Shown: positions 44,601 through 55,677 of the stretch, in pieces
How positions within the stretch are numbered: position 1 is the stretch's first letter
How the letters are laid out: each line of letters begins with the position of its first letter
Source: Neoarius graeffei
Taxonomy: Eukaryota > Chordata > Actinopteri > Siluriformes > Ariidae
Reading direction: 5' to 3'
Length of the DNA: 64,000 nucleotides
Assembly: GCF_027579695.1 (NCBI RefSeq)
Contig: NC_083570.1
Coordinates: 4,185,001 to 4,249,000, forward strand
The notes under the pieces: generated by a model
Database searches by the model: none
Told to the model about the DNA's origin: nothing
Seen by the model: the letters and a program-made list of their open reading frames with translations, nothing else
Translations under genes and position numbers: made by a program

Positions 44601-46090
44601 GAATGATAGATGAGCTTTAAATCTTGTGTGTATGTGTGCCCTTACAGCTCAGTGCACAGACAGCAGTGGAGGACAGTGAGAGGATCTTTACTGAGCTGAT
44701 CAGCTCCATGGAGAAAAAGCGCTGGGAGGTGACGGAGCTGATCAGAGATCAGGAGAAGGCTGAACTGAGTCGAGCTGAACGACTCCTGGAGCAACTGGAG
44801 CAGGAGATTGCTGATCTTCAGAGGAGAGTCACTGAGCTGGAGCAGCTTTCACACACACGTGATCACATCCATTTCCTCCAGGTAACACTCACTGTCTGAT
44901 CTACAGAGCCAGCTGTTCCTCACACACTCTCTAAAACACCTCTCATTAAGGGAACAATAAATGTCCCTGTCTGACATCACAAGTGGGTTTTACATTTCAT
45001 TTGCTTTCTGTAGGTTTTAGCTTCTGGAAGTCGGTCTCTTCTCTTCCAAAGACCAGATTTTCTCACATCCAGCATCACTGTCCGTCAGCATCTCTCATTT
45101 GATGGAGTGAGGAATTCTCTCTCAGATCTGAAAAAGAGACTCGAGGAATTCTGTGAGGAGGAATTCAACAAAATCCCTCCACATGGTAAGAGGAGCTGTT
45201 CCTGCTGGAGAAACACAGTGATGTGTTATTTCTTAGCGATGCTCCTGCTTTCTTTTCTGCAGACACTTTATTCACCCGACACTTTGAACTAAAACACTGA
45301 TTTAAAATGAATAAACTGACTGGATCACTTTAAACTCTTTCCATATTTTACACAAACTCATGTTTCTATTTTTCTCTCCACAGCTGCAGCAGTTCAGATC
45401 ATTTCAGAACCAGAACCACAGAGCAGAGAAGAGTTTCTGAAATGTACATCTAACACACACACTTCACATAAATATACTGTGTGAATTAAACCCAACATGT
45501 TCACATTGTTCAGTTTGTTTTTCTCTTTTATTTTAGATTTCTGTTATCTGACTCTGGATCCCAACACGGTACATCGTCACCTCATTCTGTCTGAGAAGAA
45601 CAGAGCGGTGAATGACAGTGGGAGGGAGCAGGGTTACTCTGATCATCCAGAGAGATTTGATTACTGGGAGCAGGTGTTGTGTAAGGAGAGTGTGTGTGGA
45701 CGCTGTTACTGGGAGGTGGAGTGGAGCGGGGCTGGTGGTGTGGACATATCAGTCTCATATAAAGACATCAGCAGGAAAGGACAGGGTAATGAGTGTAGGT
45801 TTGGAGGCAACAATCAGTCCTGGAGTTTGCGGTGTTCTTCTTCTTTCTCTTTCTGGCACAACAACATTAAGACTGAGCTCAAATTTCCATCACCCTCCAG
45901 AATAGGAGTGTATGTGGATCACAGTGCAGGAACTCTGTCCTTCTACAGCGTCTCTGATGCAATGAAGCTCCTCCACAGAGTCTACACCACATTCACTCAG
46001 CCTCTATTCACTGGGTTTGGGTTCGGCAAAGTTCCTGGGTTCGCGTTCTACTGGCATTATGGTTCTGCTGTGAGATTGTGTGATCCATAG
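41650..46090 (+). CDS. TRIM-B: complete finTRIM family E3 ubiquitin ligase (six coding exons)
   Basis: The exons are 41650-42240, 44422-44517, 44648-44881, 45014-45185, 45384-45443 and 45537-46090 (591, 96, 234, 172, 60 and 554 bp), all open, predicting 568 residues. The RING (C15, C18, C30, H32, C35, C38, C54, C57) has the family-typical PCGHSFC context. Two B-boxes, a coiled coil (about 198-307) and PRY-SPRY (about 385-568, [31 protein letters not shown]) follow. The start follows an acceptor (TTTTAG), as in TRIM-A. It is a close tandem paralog of TRIM-A, with three codons missing near the N-terminus and a shorter SPRY variable loop (LRCSSSFSFWHNN). The exon 5 donor is GTACAT in both. The family role is ubiquitin ligation in fish antiviral immunity; the target is unknown. 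Intron 1 carries Tx1-LINE, Tc1 and Gypsy pieces. Confidence 0.92.
42511..43176 (-). mobile_element. Tx1-like LINE 3' fragment in intron 1 of TRIM-B
   Basis: Counterpart of 26448-27112. The minus-strand frame 42875-43177 contains [17 protein letters not shown] and [18 protein letters not shown] poly-T run near 42511 marks the 3' end. It is flanked by the same long imperfect direct repeats (about 42353-42470, 43177-43300). Confidence 0.7.
43419..43836 (-). mobile_element. Tc1-like family 1, 3' fragment in intron 1 of TRIM-B
   Basis: Counterpart of 27358-27776: inverted-repeat end CAGTGGTGCTTGAAAG, reversed C-terminal transposase (43639-43824), broken at GGATTC. Confidence 0.85.
43837..44287 (-). 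mobile_element. Ty3/Gypsy fossil: LTR plus leader, intron 1 of TRIM-B
   Basis: Counterpart of 27777-28226. The LTR is at 43979-44287 in minus orientation, with leader and gag start to 43837. It was present before the tandem duplication. Confidence 0.8.
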
Positions 46091-46672
46091 TAAAAAAAAA
46101 AAAAAGTGTGGAGTGTTTTCTGTAAAATTCCTGCACGTTGTTGTTCAGTCGTCTGTTTCACTAGAACACAATCCAGCTGCACAAAACATTCATTTTAATA
46201 TTTAAGTTAAAACATGTATCATGTAAATGTATAATAATTAAAGTAGACTGCCTTTCAGATTTTTCGAATTTAGGCCATAAATAGAATTTTCCCTGATACC
46301 CAATTATTTTAGTGGACCGAAAGCTACTGAATTCGAGATTCAGACTTCAAATTTTATTACTTTTTTTTCCTAAAAGAACAATTAATGAATTTAGAGCCAT
46401 GTGGCCCTAAATTCTCCGCCATTTTTTCTTGCCTCACCGTGACTTTATCCAACATGCTGTGTCGTGCATGAGGTGTTGGGATTTCCCTGTTGTGGGATAC
46501 AAATTTGCAACCTGAGAGAACAATGGAAGACGTGAGTGTGCGCATGAAACATGGAAGACCGACTACAGTAACAGAAAGTGGGAAGAAAAGACTCTGTATT
46601 GCGAAGGAAAGGAAACACAGGACCAAAATAATAACAGCAAACACAAAAATCAAAAAGATGAATGTAACGGCT

Positions 46673-46911
46673 TCGCTGATATAGTGGACACTGAAACAGG
46701 CAGGCGGGATCAATGTCACTTTAGTTTTTATTTTTTAAACTGTCACTTAACACAAAACACGCTTTTCAGCAATTTCAAAATAAACTGTGTGCCACTGCAC
46801 CGACATGATTTCAGCCAGGGGAAGAGATTTACACTGTGCACACACACACAGCATCTTCACCGGGCTCGTGCTCCACTCACCAACTGGCATTTGACCACGC
46901 CCCCCGCCACA
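46673..46911 (-). mobile_element. Probable solo LTR downstream of TRIM-B (fossil)
   Basis: Counterpart of 30989-31245, with TGTAACGG...CCGCCACA borders and flanks ATGAA and GTGAA. Confidence 0.45.
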
Positions 46912-47145
46912 GTGAAAAAGAACCATATACTGTCTTGCACAACGAAATAAACTGCGCAGTATGATAGTGAATTGAGAGGTTGTTCACCAGAAGTTGTGCA
47001 ATATACAGTAGGTGTATAGTTTAATTACACACATTTTCACTCAGTGGTCTTCACCATCGCAATGATAAAAAAAGAACCTTCTATGTAAACTATCTAATGC
47101 ACAGGAATAATATTTACATTGTGAAATCAATATATACTTTTCATT

Positions 47146-47520
47146 ATCTCATCTCATTATCTCTAGCCGCTTTATCCTGTTCTACAGGGTCGCAGGCGAG
47201 CTGGAGCCTATCCCAGCTGACTACGGGCGAAAGGCGGGGTACACCCTGGACAAGTCGCCAGGTCATCACAGGGCTGACACATAGACACAGACAACCATTC
47301 ACACTCACATTCACACCTACGGTCAATTTAGAGTCACCAGTTAACCTAACCTGCATGTCTTTGGACTGTGGGGGAAACCGGAGCACCCGGAGGAAACCCA
47401 CGTGGACACGGGGAGAACATGCAAACTCCACACAGAAAGGCCCTCGCCAGCCACGGGGCTCGAACCCGGACCTTCTTGCTGTCAGGCGACAGCGCTAACC
47501 ACTGCACGACCGTGCCGCCC
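47146..47520 (-). mobile_element. tRNA-headed SINE, TRIM-B block only
   Basis: Reverse-oriented SINE (TCTCATCTCATTATCTC tail, ...GTGCCGCCC head). Where it sits, the TRIM-A block instead has about 285 bp (31480-31767) that is missing here. The insertion or a later recombination thus accompanied a deletion. No clear target duplication flanks it. Confidence 0.88.
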
Positions 47521-47522
47521 CA

Positions 47523-48536
47523 ATGATGACATCGATTTGCTGAATAAAATGATAGGAATAAGCTTCAGATCAACTTACTGAACAAATCTAAAATTAAGCA
47601 TGAAAACATCATCAATTATGAACAATTAATCGATAACAAGGATTTGGAATGAGATCAGTGTAATTTTGTAGCTGGATTATTCAAGATTTCCTTTAGCAGT
47701 TGCTTCTTGAAAAGGGGCAGCGACATACTGTTTTGTAATTGTTTTTTTTTTTAGACTACTCCATCCAAAGGGTCGTCTATACATTAAAGTAAACTGTCGC
47801 TGATTAGATTTGGTTCGAATTGGTCTTGTTATTGCACTGTCTTGTGTTGTGTTTGTGGATATCTGAGTTATATATAATACTTTCTCTGTAATGTGCTGGT
47901 AAACATCAACTTCCATAGATGATTTTGTGAACAAAAAGACTAATCTGTAATTTGTTAATGTCATATATTGTTAATCCTTTTAAGTCATGAAACTAATTTG
48001 TTGAAGGGAATGTATATGACACATTTGAAGCGATCCTAATAAAGCGTTTCTGTAGTAAGAGCAGTGGCTTTAGCGTTGTTGGATAAGTGCTTGCCCATAT
48101 AATATTACAGTATGTTCGGTATGGGCAAATCTAGGTGTAGTATAGAATCATAAGTGTTTTTTGTGATAGTAAATTTCCAACCTTTCGTATTATTCCGATA
48201 TTTTTGTCTATCTTTTTGCTAATGAGCTCAACATGATTTTTCCATGCAAGTTTTTCATCTATTAAAACACCTAAGAAGCGTGTCTCTGTATGTTGTCAAT
48301 ATATATTCTGGCATTTTTATGACACTATTTTTTACTTTTTCCCACAAAGATGATGAAATTTGTTTTTTTTTTATATTTAAGGACAGTTTGTTTGCTCAAA
48401 ACCACTTTTTTACCCCACTCATTTCAGAATTCATGGAGCTAACTAGGACATCAAAATTTCAGTGGGACATAAACAGGTTTGTGTTGCCTGCAAATACTAA
48501 AGTAAACAGTTTTTTGGATACAAATGCTAAGTCATT
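47523..48536 (-). mobile_element. Decayed LINE RT fragment (Daphne/Crack-like), TRIM-B block
   Basis: Counterpart of 31768-32782. The minus strand has the degenerate catalytic box FAGNTNLF (about 48482-48493), FLGVLIDEKLAWKNHVE (about 48225-48285) and a frame at 47677-47964 near the RT C-terminus. Inactive. Confidence 0.6.
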
Positions 48537-48538
48537 TA

Positions 48539-51500
48539 CAGTGGTGCTTGAAAGTTTGTGAACCCTTTAGAATTTTCTATATTTCTGCATAAATATGACC
48601 TAAAACATCTTCAGATTTTCACACAAGTCCTAAAAGTAGATAAAGAGAATCCAGTTAAACAAATGAGACAAAAACATTATACTTGGTCATTTATTTATTG
48701 AGGAAAATGATCCAATATTACATATCTGTGAGTGGCAAAAGTATGTGAACCTCTAGGATTAGCAGTTAATTTGAAGGTGAAATTAGAGTCAGGTGTTTTC
48801 AATCAATGGGATGACAATCAGATGTGAGTGGACACCCTGTTTTATTTAAAGAACAGGGATCTATCAAAGTCTGATCTTCACAACACGTTTTTGGAAGCGT
48901 ATCATGGCATGAACGAAGGAAATTTCTGAGGACCTCAGAAAAAGCATGGCTGATGCTCATCAGGCTGGAAAAGGTTACAAAACCATCTCTAAAGAGTTTG
49001 GACTCCACCAATCCACAGTCAGACAGATTGTGTACAAATGGAGGAAATTCAAGACCATTGTTACCCTCCCCAGGAGTGCATGACCGACAAAGATCACTCC
49101 AAGAGCAAAGCGTGTGATAGTCGACGAGGTCACAAAGGACCCCAGGGTAACTTCTTAGCAACTGAAGGCCTCTCTCACATTGGCTAATGTTAATGTTCAT
49201 GAGTCCACCATCAGGAGAACACTGAACAACAATGGTGTGCATGGCAGGGTTGCAAGGAGAAAGCCACTGCTCTCCAAAAAGAACATTGCTGCTCATCTGC
49301 AGTTTGCTAAAGATCATGTGGACAAGTCAGAAGGCTATTGGAAAAATGTTTTGTGGACAGATAAGACCAAAATAGAACTTTTTGGTTCAAATGAGAAGCG
49401 TTATGTTTGGAGAAAAGAAAACACTGGATTCCAGCATAAGAACCTTATCCCATCTGTGAAACATGGTGGTGGTAGTATCATGGTTTGGGCCTGTTTTGCT
49501 GCATCTGGGCCAGGACGGCTTGCCATCATTGCTGGAACAATGAATTATAGTGGCGAATTCTAAAGGGAAATGTCAGGACATCTATCCATGAACTGAATCT
49601 CAAGAGAAGGCGGGTCATGCAGCAAGACAACAAGCCTAAGCACACAAGTCATTCTACCAAAGAATAGTTAAAAATGAAAAAAGTTAATGTTTTGGAATGG
49701 CCAAGTCAAAGTCCTGACCTTCATCCAATCGAAATGTTGTGGAAGGACCTGAAGCGAGCAGTTCATGTAAGGAAACCCACCAACATCCCAGAGTTGAAGC
49801 TGTTCTGGATGGAGGAATGGGCTAAAATTCCTCCAAGCCGGTGTGCAGGACTGATCAACAGTTACCGCAAATGTTTAGTTGCAGTTATTGCTGCACAAGG
49901 GGATCACACCAGATACTGAAAGCAAACATTCACATACTTTTGCCACTCACAGATATGTAATATTGGATCATTTTCCTCAATAAATAATTGACCAAGTATA
50001 ATATTTTTGTCTTGTTTGTTTAACTGGGTTCTCTTTATCTACTTTTAGGACTTGTGTGAAAATCTGATGATGTTTCAGGTCATATTTAGATTAGATTAGA
50101 TTAGATTAGATTAGATTAGATTAGATTAGATTAGATTAGATTAGATTAGATTAGATTAGATTAGATTAGATTAGAATTTTATTGATCCCTTTGGGAGGGT
50201 TCCCTCAGGGAAATTAAAATTTCAGTAGCATCATTATAGGATAAACAGAGAACAGAATAGAAAAAAGAGAGAACTTCTAGATAAATTTAGTCTTTAGAAA
50301 ACTTCTAGATAAATAAATTAAGTATTTACATATACATATATATTAAAAAAAGATTTGAAAAAAGTCCAGCAGGAGAGGTATTGCACATTTTTATTGCACA
50401 TTGTCCAGTATTGCTTTTTGTCAAGCTAGGCTACTGCTCCTTCCCGTCCTCTGTCCTCCTGTCCCCCCCCCGAGAGGAGTTGTACAGTCTGATGGCGTGA
50501 GGGACAATGGAGTTTTTAAGTCTGTTAGTCCTGCACTTGGGAAGGAGCATTCTGTCACAGAATGCTGAACAGGCTCCTCTGGTTGCTGATGACGGTGTGC
50601 AGAGGGTGACTGGCATCATCCGTGATGTTCAGTAGTTTGTCCATAGACCTCTTCTCTGCCACTGTCACCAGAGACTCCAGCTTCATGCCAACCACAGAGC
50701 TGGCCCGCCTGATCAGTTTGTCCAGCCTGGATGTGTCCTTCTTGGATGTGCTGCCCCCCCAGCACACCACGGTGTAAAACAGGACACTGGTGACCACAGA
50801 CGGATAGAACATCCACAGGAGTTTCCTGCAGATGTTAAAGGACTGCAGCCTCCTCAGGAAGTATAGCCTGCTCTGTCCTTTCCTGTACAATTGGTTGGTG
50901 TTGCAAGTCCAGTCCAGCTTGCTGTCCAGCCACAGCCCGAGGTACTTGTAGGAATCCACAGCCTCCACCTCGACTCTCTCGATCAGAACTGGTAATGACC
51001 TTGGTCTGGACCTCCCAAAATCGATGACCAGCTCCTTGGTCTTCGAGGTGTTGAGCTGCAGATAGTTCCTGTTGCACCAAACAGCAAAGTCCCTCACCAG
51101 GCTCCTCTACTCCTCCTCTCTGTTGTCCCTGATACACCTCACAATGGCTTTGTCATCGGCGAACTTCTAAACATGACACAGCTCTGAGTTGTAGCAGAAG
51201 TCTGCGGTATACAGGGTGAAGAGAAGAGGGGCCAGCACTGTGCCCTGGGGTGCTACAGTGCTGCTAATCACAGTGCCAGACATGATGTCCTTCAGCCTGA
51301 TGTACTGTGGCCTGCTGGTGAGGTAGCTGGAGATCCAGGTGACCAGGCAGGGGTCCACTCACATCCTGTTCAGTTTGTCCTGAAGCATAAGGGTCTGGAT
51401 GGTGTTGAAGGCACTCGAGAAGTCCAAGAAGAGGATCCTCACTGTGCCATTTCCCTGATCCAGATGCGAGTGGGCTCGGTGTAGCAGGTAGAGGATGGCA

Positions 51501-53524
51501 TCTTCCACACCAACACCTGCCCGGTATGCAAACTGCAGACAGTCCTGGGCATGTTACACCTGGGGTCTGAAGAGGCTGAGGAAGAGCCGCTCCAACATCT
51601 TCATCAGATGTGAAGTGAGTCCCACCGGTCGGAAGTCATTCAGCTAGCTGGACTGGTTCTTCTTGGGAACTGGAACAATATATGATGTCTTCCAGAGGGT
51701 GGGTACTCTCCCCTGCTGCAGGCTGAGGTTGAAGATGCATTGGAGTGGTTCACCCAGTTCAGCAGCGCAGGTCTTCAGTAGTCAGGGACACACCTTGTCC
51801 AGGCCTGCTGCTTTCCTGTGGTGAAGCTTCCTCAGTTGACCTCTGACCTGGTCTGCAGTAATGCATGGAGGAGTCTGTGTTGAGGTGGGGGGAGGGGGAG
51901 GCTGCTGCAATGACTGGGGGGAGGTGTGTTGAGGGAAGAGGGAGAGATGGCTGCAGTGAGGGGGAGGGTGGGTGGTTGAACCGGTTGAAGAAGTCATTCA
52001 GCTCGTTTGCCCTCTCCACTGTCCCCTCAACGACTCTGGTCTTTGTGTTGTGGCCTGTGATGGTTTTCACACCTTCCCAGACCTCCCTCATGCTGTTCTC
52101 CTTCAGCTTCTGCTCCACCTTTCTCCTGTAGCTGTCCTTAGCTTCCCTCACGCAACGTTTCACGTCCTGCTGTGCTGCTTTCATTGCCTCCCTGTCTCTG
52201 CTCCTGAAGGTGGCCTTCTTCCTGTTGAGGACAGCTTTGACTTCCTGTGTTACCCATGGCTTGTTATTAGGGTAACACCGTACAGTCTTAGCAGGGGAGA
52301 CCACATCTGCACAGAAGTTGAGCTAATCCGTCAGACAGTGTGTCAGGCCCTCTATGTCCTCACAGTGTGGGCTAAGCAGCACATCCCAGTCCATGGTGTC
52401 ATAACAGTCTCTGAGGGCATCTTCCATTTCAGGGGACCACCTCCTGATGGAGCTAATTTGGACCAGGGGGGTGTACTTCGGCTGTAGACGAACCAGGTTG
52501 TAGTCAGACTTCCCTAGTGGGGGATGGGTGTGACTCTGTATGCATCCCTCACATTAGCATACAGCAAGTCAGTTGTTCCATTGCTCCTACTTGGACAGTC
52601 CACAGCCTGGTAAAAAGCAGCCCAAGTAGAGTCCAAAGTAGCATGATTAAAGTCCCCAGAAACGATCATAAATGCCTCAGGGTGCTGTGTCTGCAGCCTT
52701 GCTGTGACAGAGTGAATCCTCTCACATGCAGCAGCTGCGTCTGCCCTTGGAGGGATGTAAACACAGGTGGTGATCACGTGACTGAACTCCCTCAGCAGAT
52801 AATATGGCCGCAGGCTAATGGCTAGCAGCTCCAAGTCTGGGCAACATAAGATTGTCTTTACAGAGATATGTCCCGGGTTACACCAGTGGTTGTTCACATA
52901 AATGTTGAGTCCCCCACCTTTGCCTTTCCCGCATGCTTTAGTGTCTCTGTCAGCTCTCACAACAGTGAATCCCCGCAGGTCCACGTTAGCATCCGGTACG
53001 AGATGTGTTAGCCATGTCTCCATCAAGATAAATAAGCTGTTCCCCTGGTAAATCCGCTGGTTGTTCAGTGCGGATAGCTCGTCGACCTTGTTCAGCAGCG
53101 AGTTCACATTCCCCATAATAACGGAGGGATTGGATGGTTTGCAGCACCGCCGGTTGTCCACTAGCCTAGCCTTCAGCTTAGCCCTGGCTTTGCAGCCACT
53201 GGGTCTCCTCCTCAGCTCCACCGGGATGGGGTGTCATATCCTGGCTCGTCCCATTGTTTTCACGGCCAGCAGTTCCTTTCTCGAATAAGCAAGAAAACTG
53301 GCTCCTGGTTGCGTGTTAAAGTTAAAAATATCCATGTGATATGAAGAAAAACACTATGTCTTCATAAGAAGAGCAGAAATGTAAAAAGGTGGAAAAAAGA
53401 GGTTTAAAGAACTAAAAACTACAGAGCTACTGGAGAGGCAGCCGTCTTCCACAGCACCACTACACTTTTTCTATGCAGAAATCTAGAAAATTCAAAAGGG
53501 TTCACAAAATTTCAAGCACCACTG
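48539..53524 (+). mobile_element. Tc1-like transposon (family 1) with both ends, split by a LINE
   Basis: The left end CAGTGGTGCTTGAAAG follows TA (48537-48538). The right end CAAGCACCACTG is followed by TA (53525-53526), giving the TA target duplication expected for Tc1/mariner. Transposase pieces are at 49180-49563 (MANVNVHESTIRRTLNNNG, WTDKTKIELFG) and 49674-49919 ([14 protein letters not shown]). The right inverted repeat is interrupted at about 50083 by a Rex1-like LINE and resumes at about 53473 (TATGCAGAAATCTAG). Frame breaks lie between the catalytic blocks. Confidence 0.92.
50083..53470 (-). mobile_element. Rex1-like LINE, copy 3, near full length
   Basis: The most complete LINE in the window. 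In minus sense it runs from about 53470 through an AP-endonuclease region (52514-53221; GNVNSLLNKVDEL, ETWLTHLVPDANVDLRG, SGDFNHATLDS), linker (51759-52304), RT (51167-51358 and flanking, STVAPQGTVLAPLLF) and C-terminal part (50555-51097, KYLGLWLDSKLDW). The 3' end has ATTTTATTGATCCCTTTGGGAGGG and (GATTA)n at 50083-50175. The frame is split by several frameshifts and stops. Confidence 0.88.
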
Positions 53525-53866
53525 TAGTATAGGGTGACCAGATTTCTCTAGTCTGAAACCGGGACACTTTTGCGCGTGACCATGCTCGTGCACGCACACC
53601 TTTTTTTTACGTAAACGTGACACTCAGAGAGGTGCTCTATCATTTTGTTGAAGCTCACATTTATCAACATCTCACATGAAATAAAACAAGCAGGCATTTT
53701 TGTTATCTAGTAGCATAGTGGTATACAGATCAGTTAAATTATGGTCAGACAACAGATTTTGTAATGGCTGAGAATAGGCCAGGCTATGTCCATAGGCCAA
53801 ATTTAAACTGATTTATTTCACCTGTTTGTGAGAACACCAAGAAGAATGCATATGCACATGTAGGCT

Positions 53867-54236
53867 CATCATCATTATCATTATCTCTAGCCACTTTATC
53901 CTTCTACAGGGTCGCAGGCAAGCTGGAGCCTATCTCAGCTGACTACAGGCGAAAGGCAGGGTACACCCTGGACAAGTCGCCAGGTCATCACAGGGCTGAC
54001 ACATAGACACAGACAACCATTCACACTCACACCTACGGTCAATTTAGAGTCACCAGTTAACCTAACCTGCATGTCTTTGGACTGTGGGGGAAACCGGAGC
54101 ACCCGGAGGAAACCCACGTGGACACGGGGAGAACATGCAAACTCCACACAGAAAGGTCCTCGCTGGCCATGGGGCTCAAACCCGGACCTTCTTGCTGTGA
54201 GGCGACAGCGCTAAGCACTACACCACCGTGCCGCCC
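53867..54236 (-). mobile_element. tRNA-headed SINE with 11-bp target duplication
   Basis: Reverse-oriented SINE flanked by ACATGTAGGCT at 53856-53866 and 54237-54247. It is inserted inside the hAT-like element. Confidence 0.92.
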
Positions 54237-54494
54237 ACATGTAGGCTATATCTCTAAAATTGTATGCACTATAGCATGAACTTAAAAAGTAGATATGTGA
54301 CCTCAACATAGCCTCGGTCAGAATCAACCTTACTAACTATTTCCCACAACTGAATAAATAAAGCAAGAATAGTGAACAATTTAATGGAAGGTGCAACAGG
54401 CTGTTCAACACAGCAATATGGCCAAACTGTCAGAATGGTATGTTAAACAGAAACAAAAAAGAGACAAGTGATTTGAGAATATATACCGGTACCT

Positions 54495-55090
54495 CGGAAG
54501 CCGAGAGAGACCCTTCATATAATCCTTTTTTTTTTATTCACCTTGTTATCCTGAGATAACGACATAATTATTTCAGGATGTCGAGAAAACAACACAACTA
54601 ATTCGAGATCTCAAGAAAACAAAACAATTATTTCATGATCTCGAGTAAACAGCTGAGAAATGGTTCATTCAGGTGCGCCAAGAGACTTGTGATATGCTGA
54701 CTTTGGGGCTATTTCTCATTCTGTATAGACGCAACTTTGGTCATTAGAATGGAATAATCGATCACCTAATAAGGCAATATTTTGATCAGGGGTTGACACA
54801 GGGAGAGATTGCATTAAGTCTTTTAATAAGGGATAATTTCAAAATTAGTCCACGGCACCTCTGCAGAAGACTGGCCCGGCTTCGTCTCTACCGATGGAGA
54901 TACAGTGATCCAGCTGAGATCATGAAATAATTGTTTTGTTTTCTCGAGATCTCGGAATAACGGTTTTGTTTTCTCGAGATCTCGAATTAGTTGTGTTGTT
55001 TTCTTGAGATCCTGAATTAATTATGTCATTATCTCGGGATAACAAGGTGAATAAAAAAAAGATTATATGAAGGGCCTCTCGCGGCTTCCG
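54495..55090. mobile_element. Palindromic (long-TIR) DNA element with HTH-like ORF
   Basis: The left arm (about 54495-54646) and right arm (about 54917-55090) are inverted repeats of about 150-175 bp. The outer ends are CGGAAGCCGAGAGAGACCC and GGGCCTCTCGCGGCTTCCG; the arms are rich in CTCGAGATCTCGA-type motifs separated by AAACAAAA or TTTTGTTTT. The right arm has one extra motif copy. The unique centre (about 54650-54915) holds a short open frame, described separately. The arrangement is that of a foldback or MITE-like derivative of a larger transposon. Confidence 0.65.
54748..54930 (+). CDS. Short HTH-like transposase exon fragment inside palindromic element
   Basis: A 60-codon frame without its own start codon contains QYFDQGLTQGEIALSLLIRD and SPRHLCRRLARLRLYR, ending DPAEIMK. 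The spacing of GLTxGEIALSLL and SxRHLxRRLxRLxLYRR resembles helix-turn-helix N-termini of integrase-like DDE transposases found in fish (IS3EU- or ISL2EU-like; recalled, not searched). It is probably a remnant exon of the element's parent. No splice site is claimed. Confidence 0.4.
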   Translation, partial: NGIIDHLIRQYFDQGLTQGEIALSLLIRDNFKISPRHLCRRLARLRLYRWRYSDPAEIMK

Positions 55091-55677
55091 TAAATATACA
55101 CTCAAACAAAACAGCAGTAAAGGAGGAGAGGGGCGACAGCCTGAGGAAAGCCCCCACAGGAGCGCACAGCATTTGCAACATAGGCTACCCAACTCAGTAC
55201 AAGAACAAAACACTTACAGTGTGTGCAGTAGGCTTCGTGCACATTGTTCTGCACCTCTCGGAGGAAGGGGTAGGTGCCCTGTAAACCTCTGGAAAAGGTA
55301 CATTTTCTTTTCAGCATAATTGCTGCGGCATTACTGCTGCTAGCTGCTACACAAAGAACATTCGTGCCAGTTAATGTTTATTTTATTGTTGCATGGCAAC
55401 ACGTTCTGCTGTCTGGAATAATGTGGCTAAATAAACACCCATGCCACAGGGCCAGGGGGCAGTAACCAGGAAAGTTTGCGATTCCTGTCAATTCATCAAA
55501 ATAGTAAATGCAGACATTTCTCCGCTAATGATTCCCACGCTGCTCAGTCGCAAACGTTGTGAGTGGTGAAAACCAGGACATATCCGTGTCCCAACAGACT
55601 TTTGTCGGGACTCGGGACACACAACCCCAAATCGGGACTGTCCCGGTAAAACCGGGACATCTGGTCACCCTAAATAA

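Larger units (their letters stand above)
38190..53524. repeat. Tandem ~15-kb duplication, unit 2
   Basis: Collinear with 21751-37018. It retains the empty site of the hAT insertion (about 38581-38610), the 1-kb segment 39690-40674, an intact SINE upstream of the TRIM start and the full LINE-in-Tc1 nest at the right end. Confidence 0.88.
53531..55671. mobile_element. hAT-like DNA transposon with nested SINE and palindromic element
   Basis: The terminal inverted repeats AGGGTGACCAGAT (53531) and ATCTGGTCACCCT (ending 55671) extend inward with related CGGGACA sequence. Family hAT is my inference from the termini; flanking bases TGTAGTAT and AAATAAAG do not match, probably because both borders coincide with other rearrangements. 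No transposase gene is visible. It contains a SINE (53867-54236) and a palindromic element (54495-55090). Confidence 0.6.

Noticed and set aside
50083-50175. GATTA array considered as a telomere-like or CRISPR-like repeat
   Set aside because: It has 5-bp units without spacers and lies at the 3' end of each Rex1-like LINE (also 13032 and 34373), so it is a LINE tail microsatellite.
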